This document shows positions 16,159-25,143 of a stretch of DNA of 64,000 bases, one piece after another. A program made the position numbers and the translations under genes. The DNA comes from an uncultured Pseudomonadota bacterium (lineage in GTDB: Bacteria; Myxococcota_A; Bradymonadia; Bradymonadales; Bradymonadaceae). Positions within the stretch are counted from its first letter, which is position 1. The number at the start of each line of letters is the position of its first letter. The notes under the pieces were generated by a model that was not told the DNA's origin, searched no databases, and saw only the letters and a list, made by a program, of their open reading frames with translations. Where the stretch lies: NCBI GenBank assembly GCA_913057905.1, contig CAJXPB010000001.1:1116001-1180000 (forward strand), written 5' to 3'.

Positions 16159-19100
16159 ATGCTCAATCCGATTTCGTACACCGAGAAGGTCACGCGCGAC
16201 TTCCTGCGCTACCAGAACACCACCCATAATTTTGCCGATCCTCGGCTAAACGAGCAGATGCGCGAGCTGCTCAGCATGGAGGAGACGCGCAAGACGCCAC
16301 TGATGAAGGGGCCCTACGTGAGTCTCAGCCGCCTCTTTCAGCGCGGCGAGTCGGTCGACGCCCTCCGGGAAAGTGGGCTCCTCCATCCCGAACTCGCAGA
16401 ACGGATTCCCTTTGAACGGGTCTATGCCCACCAAGATCGGGCCATCCGTGCGGTAGACGAGGGGCGCCCTACTCTGGTCTCGACCGGAACGGGGTCGGGC
16501 AAGACCGAGACCTTTCTCTACCCCATTATCAGTCACTGCCTGGGCCTGCGCGACGAGGGTGCCCAGGCGGGCATCACGGCCGTGCTCGTCTATCCGATGA
16601 ACGCGCTGGCGCAGGATCAGCTCGAACGGGTCCGGGAGATGTTGGCCGGAACCGGCATTTCGTTTGGGCTGTATGTAGGTAAGACCCCCGAAGCCGCGGC
16701 CGACGTCGAGGGTGAACGACTTCCGGAGGGCTCGAATCGTCGCGACTATCTGAATGCGGTGGAGCGGTCGGCGAGCGAGAAGACGATTTTTCCCGCGGAG
16801 GAGAGAATCTCGCGAGAGGAGATGCGGCGTGCAGGGGAGCAACCGCGCATTCTCCTGACCAACGTCAAGCAGTTGGAGCTCCTTTTGACCCGCCAGCGGG
16901 ACGTCGAGCTCTTCGATAACGCGCGGCTCGACTACCTGGTCCTCGATGAGGCCCATACGTTTCGCGGTGCCATGGGTGGAGAGACGGCATGTCTCGTGCG
17001 CCGCCTGCGGTCGTACTGCGAACAGGGACCACAAGATACGACCTGCATCGCAACATCGGCGACGATCGCGGACCCCGACGAAGGCGAGGAGGATGCACAG
17101 GAGTTCATGTCGCGTCTCTTTGGCGTGCAATCGGACGAAGTCTGCTTCGTCTCCGAGGAATACGCCGATCAGACGTGGCAAGAGGACCGGTACGTACCTC
17201 CGCCCATCGACGGAAACCCGCTCACGCGGTTGGACAAGATCCTGTCGAAGCTACGCCGCCTCGACGACGAACCCGTTCCCGGGCAATCTCGAACGGTGAA
17301 CTCGCAAGAACGGGCACAGGCGTTGGAGGACCTGTCGTCCCGCGTACGGGCCATCACGGACAAGCCCGTCGACACCTCCAACTGGCGTGAAGACCTCTAC
17401 GATATACTGTCATCGAACGAGGTCATCTTTCAGATCGCCCAATACCTGGATTCGCCGAAACCGCTCGACGAACTCGCCGACGAGCTGTCGGATCACTTTG
17501 GTCGTGACGTGCATCCTGCAGAGATCCTGACCTGGATGGCTCTGGGTGCTGCGGCCCGTCGGGCGGACCGGCCCCTGTTGCGACCGGTGGTCCACGGCTT
17601 TCTTCGCGGGGTCGATGGCGCAGTCGTGACTTTCACGGGTAATGAGCCCGGCCACGGAGCTCCGGACCCCAATCTGTGGCTCTCCGCCGAGGACGCCTCC
17701 AAAGCCGAGGAGGACGGATTCCGCTTCGAGGTCACGACCTGTACCACCTGCGGCCAGCACTACTTTCCACACTTCGTGGCCAACTTCGATTACACCGGCG
17801 ACGAACCCGGCGGCGGCCAGGCCGATGGACCGCGACGTCTGTGGGAGACGACGGCCCCCGCCGACGGCGCGCGAGTCGTGCTGCTCGATAGTCTGGCATT
17901 CGCCGAATCCGACGACCCGGAGGATGACCCGACTCTGGAGCACAACAAACTCTCGAAGGTCTACGCCTGTAGACGGTGTGGCTCGCTGCACAGCCGCGGC
18001 GCGCGGCGCTGCGGTGAATGCCATTACGACAAGAACCTGATCCAGCTCTTTGCGGTGGAGCAAAAGGAGGACCGCCCCGGCAAGCTGACTTCGTGTGTGG
18101 CCTGCCGGGCGACCGGTCGGACCGTACACGGCGACTACCGTGAACCGGCACGTCCCGTTCGAGCCGTTACCGTCGCGGATGTCCATGTGCTGGCCCAGAG
18201 TATGCTCCAGCACGCCGAACGCGAACGGCTCCTCGTTTTCACCGACAACCGTCAGGACGCGGCCTTCCAGGCGGGTTGGATGAAGGACCATGCTCGCCGC
18301 TTCCGGCTCCGCTCACTGATGTACGAACGCATTAAGGACGACGGCATCTCGGTCGGCGACTTGACCTACAAACTCGACCAGGAGCTCGACTCCGACTCCG
18401 CCCTCTCCCGCGCGCTGGCCCCGGAGGTATGGCGAAACGCCCGGCCGGAACGCTCCGGAACACAGCACGATAAGGAGCGCAAGAAGTACCTGCGCATTCA
18501 GGTACTGCGAGAGGTCACGACGAGCGTCCGACAGCGCCTGGGACTCGAATCCTGGGGACGGATCCGCGTGGACTACTCGGACCTCGAGGGTCATCCGTTC
18601 TTCGACGAGTGGGCCTCGCGGTTTCAGACATCGGCGTCACGCCTCGAGGAGGGAGTGGCAACCTGGCTCGACCTGACCCGGCGGGCAAACATCATTTACG
18701 ACCACGACCACCGCATCTTCTCGAAACATCTCGGGGAAGACACCAAGGAGGTCCAACACGGCTACATCCCCGAGTTAAAGGGCAGTCCTTCAGGACTGAA
18801 GTTTTCCCGCGATGGCGGCGACGACAAAAATCGCGTCCGCCAGATCATCAGCTCGACCGGCCATCAGACCCTGGCGACGGAGTTGGTCAAAAAGTGGGGC
18901 CTGGCGGGCGACCAGGTAGAGGAATTCTGGGATGGTCTGTGGGAGGTCCTGACCGACGACCTCCGACTTCTCAAAGAGGTTACCTTCCGTTGGCCGAGCG
19001 GTGACGCCATGCGGGGTTGTCAGGGGGTCTATCAGATCGACGCCGACAGCCTGCGACTGACACCGCACGAGGGCCTGTATGCCTGTCCACAGTGTCGGCG

Positions 19101-21942
19101 GGCATTCCCACGGCGCACGCCCCAGATGAGCTGCCCCGGCTGGCAATGCGATGGGAGGCTGAAGGAGCGGTCCGAGCCCGAAGATGACTACAACCTCATG
19201 CTCCTGGACGAGCGTTTCTCAATGGTTCGTCCTCGGGAACACTCGGCGCAGGTGCCCAACGACAGGCGGGAGGAGTTGGAAGCGGCCTTCAAGGGCACGT
19301 CGAATTCGGTCAACACACTGGTGAGTACACCTACACTCGAGTTGGGGGTCGATATCGGGTCCCTGGACTCCGTCCTCATGCGGAACATGCCGCCCCTGCC
19401 GGCCAATTACTGGCAGCGGGTTGGACGAGCGGGCCGACGCCACCGGATGGCGGTCAATATCACCTACGCACGGCCCGTCACCCACGACCGCGCCTACTTC
19501 GACGAGCCGCTGAAGATGCTCGACGGCGCCATCGAGCCGCCGAGCTTCAACCTCAAAAACGAGGTAATGGTCCGCAAACACGTCCACGCGACGGTGATCG
19601 GACTACTCTACCGTATGGCTCGGCACGCCGACGACCTGAAAGACAATGAACGTCAACGCATCCGAAGCATCCTGGGCCACCACTTTCCGACCCGCGTCAA
19701 GAATTACCTCTTCGAACCGGGTTCCGGGAACATCAGACAGGAACCCTTTTCGCTGGAGGGGCTCTCGGAGCTGATCGAAGACCACCGAGATCGACTGGTC
19801 GACCACATCGCGGAGTCGTTCCGGCAGAATTGGCCGGAGAAGGCCCAGGGAGTGGTGACCGAGAAAAAGATCGAAGCTTACATCGACGGTATGACGCCGG
19901 CCCTGCGCGAAGTCATCGATCGCCTGAAGAGTCGGCTGGACTGGGCGCACCGCCAAATCCTCCGACTCAACAAGGTCATCGAGGAAAAGGGAACCCTCGA
20001 GCGGCACCAGCAAAAACTCAAAGAGAGATGCCGGCGCCTCATCAACCGACTGAAAGGCCAAGCCGGCGACCGAAACGGAGCCGAGGGCTACGACGACACT
20101 TACACCTATTCCGTCCTGGCCGCCGAGGGATACCTGCCGGGATACGGTCTCGATACGGGTGGAGTGACGGCTCACCATCTGGCGTCACAGTCGGGAGGCG
20201 CCGACCGCGACTGGACCGTTCGCAGGCCGCGATCTCTTGCGGTTCGAGAGTTCATTCCGGGCAACCTGATCTACGCAAATGGAAATCGCTACGCACCGCG
20301 TTACTTCCAGCTTCAAGCCGAGGATCCGACGGCCTTCCGAGTCGATGTGAACAACGAAGCGGTGGCGGAACACGACGACGGTACGACGTCCGCCCAACAA
20401 CTCGCGGAGCAGAGCCTCGACGCCGTGCCGGTTTGTGATGTGGAACTCCCCCACTCGTCAACGATCTCAGACGAAGAGGATTTCCGGTTCCAACTGCCGT
20501 CGGCGGTCTACGGTTACGAAATGGAACGTCACGGCGAGGGCACTCGATGGCAGTGGGGTCCGCGACCGCTGGAATTGCGCGATGCCGTACGGCTTCGGCT
20601 GGTCAACGTCGGCCCGTCGTCGCTCGTGAACAACGGGGAACTCGGTTATCCGGTCTGTCGCGTCTGCGGAGGCAGCCGGTCTCCGTTCGCCAGCGATACG
20701 CAACTCGACAACTTCGACGAATGGCATCGCGAACACTGCGGGCATGAGCCCGGCAGAATTGGGTTCTTCGCCAATATCATCGCCGACACACTGACGTTAC
20801 CCGACTGCCCAAGTCGAGACGAAGGCTACAGTGTCATGGAGGCGCTTCGTCACGGGGCATCGCGAGTCCTGGAGATGGAGCTCGAAGACCTGCAAGTTCT
20901 GTCACTGGGTCACCTCGGGGATGAGTCCGTCGACATGGCGCTCTATGACCCGATGCCGGGCGGCTCTGGCCTGCTCGACCAGATCATCGAACGATGGGAC
21001 GAGGTCATCCAAGAGGCGTTGACCGTCGTCGAGGAATGCCCTTCGGCCTGTGAGCGGGTCTGCGTCGATTGCCTGATGACCTTCCGCAACATGCACTATC
21101 ACCGCCACCTGGATCGTCACGAGGCGCGGAAACGTCTCCGCAAATGGGGCAACGGCGTCCACGACGCCGAAGATATCGAGGCCGTGCTCCCCAACGAGGA
21201 TGCGGTGTCGGTGGACCCTGCGTCTTCGGCCGAACTTCTATCGGCCATTTTCGCGGCCATCGGATTCGATGAGCCGGAGACCGACCGGAGCATCGAGATT
21301 CCCGGCGGTCAAGGATCTACGGAGCCGGACTTCGTGTTCTCCAGTCAGGGAGGCCGAGGCGTCTGTGTCTACCTGGGCAAAACCGAGGACTCCGACGAAC
21401 AAGCCAGGCGTTACCAACTCGGGCAGGCCAACTACGACAAGGTAGAAATACCGAAGTCGGTGATGGGAAGTGCCGAAGAGTTGGAGAACCACCTCGTGCA
21501 ACTCGCCTACACTCTCAGCCGGACCCAGGTGGCCGAGGAGATCCAGGACGACCACTCCTGGTATGATGACGCGGTCGACCGCGTCGAAGAGACCCAAGCG
21601 AGCGCGTCAGAGTCCGCTGCACCGAATCAGGCTGAATCGAATGAAGAGCAATCAGACGGATGGGAGTTTATCAAGGAGATCGTCGGGGACGAATGGCACG
21701 CCCTGGCCGACGCTCTGATAGAAGCCGGCGTCCCCGAACCCGACGAATGCCTGCAGGGGCTCAAAAAAGACGGGCGAGTCTCGGGCGCGAAGGCCATATT
21801 CCTTTGGCAATCGCAGTCTCCAACGGTTGCCGTCGTCTCCTCCAGCGGAGACGTGCCCGATTTTGACGGGGAAGTCGTCGAAATCGACGACGATCATTCG
21901 GCCGACGACATCGCAGAGCAAATCCGCACGTTACTGAACTGA
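16159..21942 (+). CDS. giant DEAD/DEAH helicase with DUF1998 (DruE/DrmAB/MrfA-like, 1927 aa)
   Basis: This is a superfamily 2 helicase of the large DUF1998 group that includes DruE of Druantia, DrmA/DrmB of DISARM and the repair helicase MrfA. The order is: N-terminal region to about 85; Walker A STGTGSGKTE (108-117); DEAH box near 263; Zn-ribbon-like Cys clusters (CTTCGQ, CRRCGSLHSRGARRCGEC); second RecA domain starting with LLVFTDNRQDAAFQAG; TPTLELGVDIG; motif VI QRVGRAGRR; and a DUF1998 region with Cys cluster CPSACERVCVDC near residue 1625 followed by HLDRHEARKRL. The last 260 residues contain an EPDFVF strand followed by VCVYLGK, like a degenerate nuclease fold, plus an acidic tail. The size fits DruE, but the DruA-D, DruM/F/G or DruH partners were not recognised. 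Twelve bases separate it from the RelE-UvrD gene, so they form an operon. Confidence 0.9.
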   Translation: MLNPISYTEKVTRDFLRYQNTTHNFADPRLNEQMRELLSMEETRKTPLMKGPYVSLSRLFQRGESVDALRESGLLHPELAERIPFERVYAHQDRAIRAVDEGRPTLVSTGTGSGKTETFLYPIISHCLGLRDEGAQAGITAVLVYPMNALAQDQLERVREMLAGTGISFGLYVGKTPEAAADVEGERLPEGSNRRDYLNAVERSASEKTIFPAEERISREEMRRAGEQPRILLTNVKQLELLLTRQRDVELFDNARLDYLVLDEAHTFRGAMGGETACLVRRLRSYCEQGPQDTTCIATSATIADPDEGEEDAQEFMSRLFGVQSDEVCFVSEEYADQTWQEDRYVPPPIDGNPLTRLDKILSKLRRLDDEPVPGQSRTVNSQERAQALEDLSSRVRAITDKPVDTSNWREDLYDILSSNEVIFQIAQYLDSPKPLDELADELSDHFGRDVHPAEILTWMALGAAARRADRPLLRPVVHGFLRGVDGAVVTFTGNEPGHGAPDPNLWLSAEDASKAEEDGFRFEVTTCTTCGQHYFPHFVANFDYTGDEPGGGQADGPRRLWETTAPADGARVVLLDSLAFAESDDPEDDPTLEHNKLSKVYACRRCGSLHSRGARRCGECHYDKNLIQLFAVEQKEDRPGKLTSCVACRATGRTVHGDYREPARPVRAVTVADVHVLAQSMLQHAERERLLVFTDNRQDAAFQAGWMKDHARRFRLRSLMYERIKDDGISVGDLTYKLDQELDSDSALSRALAPEVWRNARPERSGTQHDKERKKYLRIQVLREVTTSVRQRLGLESWGRIRVDYSDLEGHPFFDEWASRFQTSASRLEEGVATWLDLTRRANIIYDHDHRIFSKHLGEDTKEVQHGYIPELKGSPSGLKFSRDGGDDKNRVRQIISSTGHQTLATELVKKWGLAGDQVEEFWDGLWEVLTDDLRLLKEVTFRWPSGDAMRGCQGVYQIDADSLRLTPHEGLYACPQCRRAFPRRTPQMSCPGWQCDGRLKERSEPEDDYNLMLLDERFSMVRPREHSAQVPNDRREELEAAFKGTSNSVNTLVSTPTLELGVDIGSLDSVLMRNMPPLPANYWQRVGRAGRRHRMAVNITYARPVTHDRAYFDEPLKMLDGAIEPPSFNLKNEVMVRKHVHATVIGLLYRMARHADDLKDNERQRIRSILGHHFPTRVKNYLFEPGSGNIRQEPFSLEGLSELIEDHRDRLVDHIAESFRQNWPEKAQGVVTEKKIEAYIDGMTPALREVIDRLKSRLDWAHRQILRLNKVIEEKGTLERHQQKLKERCRRLINRLKGQAGDRNGAEGYDDTYTYSVLAAEGYLPGYGLDTGGVTAHHLASQSGGADRDWTVRRPRSLAVREFIPGNLIYANGNRYAPRYFQLQAEDPTAFRVDVNNEAVAEHDDGTTSAQQLAEQSLDAVPVCDVELPHSSTISDEEDFRFQLPSAVYGYEMERHGEGTRWQWGPRPLELRDAVRLRLVNVGPSSLVNNGELGYPVCRVCGGSRSPFASDTQLDNFDEWHREHCGHEPGRIGFFANIIADTLTLPDCPSRDEGYSVMEALRHGASRVLEMELEDLQVLSLGHLGDESVDMALYDPMPGGSGLLDQIIERWDEVIQEALTVVEECPSACERVCVDCLMTFRNMHYHRHLDRHEARKRLRKWGNGVHDAEDIEAVLPNEDAVSVDPASSAELLSAIFAAIGFDEPETDRSIEIPGGQGSTEPDFVFSSQGGRGVCVYLGKTEDSDEQARRYQLGQANYDKVEIPKSVMGSAEELENHLVQLAYTLSRTQVAEEIQDDHSWYDDAVDRVEETQASASESAAPNQAESNEEQSDGWEFIKEIVGDEWHALADALIEAGVPEPDECLQGLKKDGRVSGAKAIFLWQSQSPTVAVVSSSGDVPDFDGEVVEIDDDHSADDIAEQIRTLLN

Positions 21943-21954
21943 CTGGGGATAATC

Positions 21955-24012
21955 ATGCCCTTTGCCATCGCAGATTCGTTTCGCGACAGCCTCACCGATC
22001 TGACGAATTCGGAGCAAAAGCGGGTCAAACAAAAGGTCATGGACCTGCAGATGGACCGCGCCAATCCCGGCTTTCAGTTTCATCGCCTCGACAATGCGAA
22101 GGACGACCACTTTTGGTCTGCCAGAATGGGCTCCGACCTGCGGCTCATCGTCCACAAGCAGGGAGACACCTTTGTCGTCTGTTACGTCGACCACCACGAC
22201 GATGCCTACGACTGGGCCGAGCGACGCAAACTCGTAAAGAACGACAAAACTGGGGCTCTGCAATACGTCAAGATCGAGGAGCGGACCGAGGAGGTCATCC
22301 ACCGTGAACACGTCCAGAAGGAGGCCCCTCTTCTGGATCAATACGAAGAAGAATATCTGTTGAAGCTGGGTGTCCCGCCGGAGTGGCTCGACGCCGTTCG
22401 GAACGCCGGTGAGACGGGACTCTACAAACTCGTCGAAGAATTACCCGAAGAGGTCAGTGAAAGGTTGATGAAACTCGCCGATGGCGACCCAGTGCCAGTC
22501 CCCGACCAGCAGACCAAGGCGGTTCAACAGGACCCCTTCGAACACCCGGACACGCAGCGTCGGTTCCAGATCGTCGACGACCATGCACAACTCAGACAGG
22601 CCCTGAAGTGGCCCTGGGAGAGATGGGTCGTATTCCTGCATCCCGAACAACGGGATGCCATCGAAAAGACCTACAACGGCCCGGCGTACGTCTCCGGCGG
22701 AGCGGGTACCGGCAAGACGGTCGCCGCACTTCACTGGGCGAACCGGATGCTGAAGGAATCCGACGACGAGGTTCTCTTTACGACCTTTTCGAAGACCCTC
22801 GCTTCGCAGCTCGAACACGGAATGGACATCTTGGTCGGGGAGGACGAATCAAGGCGCGAACGTCTCGACATCACGCACCTGCACAAGCTCGCGAAGTCGA
22901 TCTGGACCGATGGCTCGAATCGGCGGCTCAATATCGCAAAAGAAGACGAACTGCGTGATCTTCTGTCGAACGCTGCAGCCCAAGATGGCTACTACGAGCA
23001 TTCCGACGAATTCCTGTACAACGAATGGGATGCGGTCATCGACGCCTGGGGCATCCGCGACTGGGAGACCTACCGGGACTTCAGCCGCCGAGGTCGTGGC
23101 ACCCCTCTCGGCGCCAAACAACGATATCGACTCTGGTCCGTTTTCGAACGCGTTCTGGGAGAGCTGAGTGACTCGAATCGACACACCTGGAGCAGCCTCT
23201 GTTACGACTGCATGGAGCTGGTCGAACGCGACCCGAGCCTCGGGTTCGAACATGTCGTCGTCGACGAGGCGCAGGACTTCGGTCCGGCCGAGCTCAGGTT
23301 GCTGGAGTCACTGGGTACCGGTGACCAGAACAACCTCTTCTTGGCAGGTGACACCGGCCAACGGCTGTACAAACGTTATTTCAACTGGTCGGACGTGGGC
23401 ATCCATGTGGTGGGACGATCCAAACGACTCAAGGTCAACTACCGTACGACCGAGCAGATCCGGCAGTTCGCAGACCAGTTGATGCCCCCGGATATGGAGG
23501 AACACGGTGGCACCAAGGGAGACCGTGATTCAGTCTCGCTTCTGAGTGGTATTGAGCCGAACGTTCAAGGTTTCGAGGACCCAGCCGACGAATCTACATG
23601 CGTGGCTGAACACATCTCCGACCTCCTAGACGATGGGCTCGCCCCAGAAGACATCGCCATCTTCGCCCGAACGAGACATACGCTGAAGCAGCGCGCCGTC
23701 GACGCCCTCGAGTTGATCGACGTCGACTACACCTGGCTAGAGGACGTCATTAGCGGCCGACCCGATAACTTGGCACTCGGGACGATGCACCGTGCGAAGG
23801 GCCTGGAGTTTCGAGCCGTCATCGTCATGGGATGCGAAAAAGGCAAGGTACCGCTGAAGTGGACATTACAGGATGCACCTGACGATGCTGCTCGGCAGGA
23901 TCTGGTCGAGCGCGAACGAAACCTCCTCTACGTGGCCTGTACCAGGGCTCGCGAGTCCCTGCTGGTGACCTATACCGGCGAGGCGAGCCCGCTACTCGAG
24001 GATCTCGGCTAG
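21955..24012 (+). CDS. UvrD-like helicase with RelE-like N-terminal domain
   Basis: This 685-residue fusion has an N-terminal segment (about 1-85) that reads like a RelE/ParE-superfamily fold: a helix-rich start, then HFWSARMGSDLRLIVH and FVVCYVDHHDDAYDWAERRK, the usual end of such toxins. The rest is an SF1A helicase: Walker A GGAGTGKT at 248-255, Walker B VVDEAQDF, LAGDTGQRLY, NYRTTEQI, TMHRAKGLEFRAV and LLYVACTRARESLL. A GGGGAT ribosome site precedes the ATG, 12 bases after the DUF1998 helicase stop, so the two are co-transcribed. RelE-UvrD fusions occur widely in bacteria, so the fusion itself is known; whether the RelE-like part cleaves mRNA or only binds nucleic acid is not. In this setting the protein probably works with the large helicase. 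Confidence 0.87.
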   Translation: MPFAIADSFRDSLTDLTNSEQKRVKQKVMDLQMDRANPGFQFHRLDNAKDDHFWSARMGSDLRLIVHKQGDTFVVCYVDHHDDAYDWAERRKLVKNDKTGALQYVKIEERTEEVIHREHVQKEAPLLDQYEEEYLLKLGVPPEWLDAVRNAGETGLYKLVEELPEEVSERLMKLADGDPVPVPDQQTKAVQQDPFEHPDTQRRFQIVDDHAQLRQALKWPWERWVVFLHPEQRDAIEKTYNGPAYVSGGAGTGKTVAALHWANRMLKESDDEVLFTTFSKTLASQLEHGMDILVGEDESRRERLDITHLHKLAKSIWTDGSNRRLNIAKEDELRDLLSNAAAQDGYYEHSDEFLYNEWDAVIDAWGIRDWETYRDFSRRGRGTPLGAKQRYRLWSVFERVLGELSDSNRHTWSSLCYDCMELVERDPSLGFEHVVVDEAQDFGPAELRLLESLGTGDQNNLFLAGDTGQRLYKRYFNWSDVGIHVVGRSKRLKVNYRTTEQIRQFADQLMPPDMEEHGGTKGDRDSVSLLSGIEPNVQGFEDPADESTCVAEHISDLLDDGLAPEDIAIFARTRHTLKQRAVDALELIDVDYTWLEDVISGRPDNLALGTMHRAKGLEFRAVIVMGCEKGKVPLKWTLQDAPDDAARQDLVERERNLLYVACTRARESLLVTYTGEASPLLEDLG

Positions 24013-24057
24013 CCCCAGCCCTCTGGACAAGGCACTACGACTTTTCGCCGCGGTGCC

Positions 24058-24063
24058 TATAAT
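24058..24063 (+). promoter_or_regulatory. consensus -10 box (TATAAT) before the small membrane protein
   Basis: A perfect TATAAT lies 58 bases ahead of the 37-residue ORF, in the only AT-rich spot of the gap after the island. A TG lies two bases before it, close to an extended -10 element. No good -35 box is visible at the usual distance. Confidence 0.42.
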
Positions 24064-24120
24064 GAGGGTAGACGTTTGAAAATTCGCCCGTCCCCGTTTT
24101 CGTAGCGGCGGAGGTTCGAG

Positions 24121-24234
24121 ATGGCCGAGAATATCCTGGTCTCATTATTCGTGGCGTTGCCGATCGTGGCACTGACCGTGTTGGCGATCGCAATTCTTCA
24201 ATACTACAAGCGCACGGAAGGCGAACGGACCTGA
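24121..24234 (+). CDS. 37-residue single-pass membrane protein
   Basis: This short ORF (ATG at 24,121, TGA at 24,232) has a GGAGG ribosome site about 9 bases upstream and a consensus -10 box further up, so expression is plausible despite its size. The product has an almost uninterrupted hydrophobic helix (about residues 5-26: ILVSLFVALPIVALTVLAIA) followed by a basic, polar tail (YYKRTEGERT). That pattern fits an inner-membrane peptide with its C-terminus in the cytoplasm. It resembles in shape, not in recognisable sequence, small accessory subunits such as CcoQ or KdpF. It lies between the island and the superoxide dismutase gene. Confidence 0.55.
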   Translation: MAENILVSLFVALPIVALTVLAIAILQYYKRTEGERT

Positions 24235-24341
24235 TTGTCTTGACGGACCGGGGGCCACGTTTAGCTTCTTCGCCGCTCGCAGCGGGGCCGAATGCTGCCC
24301 GCTGGGTGGTACTTGCTGACCTACACCATTGGAGGATACTT

Positions 24342-24980
<639 letters not shown>

Positions 24981-25010
24981 TCAAAGAGGTCTGACTCGAC
25001 GATGAACGAA

Positions 25011-25046
25011 AGCCCGCCTCCGCTCGCCGGAGGCGGGCTTTTTTTT
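25011..25046 (+). terminator. intrinsic terminator of the superoxide dismutase gene
   Basis: A 12-bp GC-rich stem (25,011-25,022 with 25,028-25,039) with a five-base loop is followed by a run of eight T (25,039-25,046). It begins about 30 bases after the sod stop codon. This is a classical Rho-independent terminator. Confidence 0.92.
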
Positions 25047-25143
25047 GCTGGCTTGCATCTGGCCGCTGGCCAACACTCTCGGTCAGTGGAATGTTCAGGG
25101 GGCCAGCGCCGATATACAGACGTAACCAACGACCGAAGGATCC

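Noticed and set aside
16159-21942. Named Druantia type
   Set aside because: The helicase is DruE-like in size and domains, but I could not recognise DruA-D, DruM/F/G or DruH nearby, so no type is assigned.
16159-24012. Classical DISARM
   Set aside because: DISARM needs separate drmA, drmB, drmC (PLD) and a methyltransferase. Only one fused helicase-DUF1998 protein is present, and no PLD or methyltransferase is seen.
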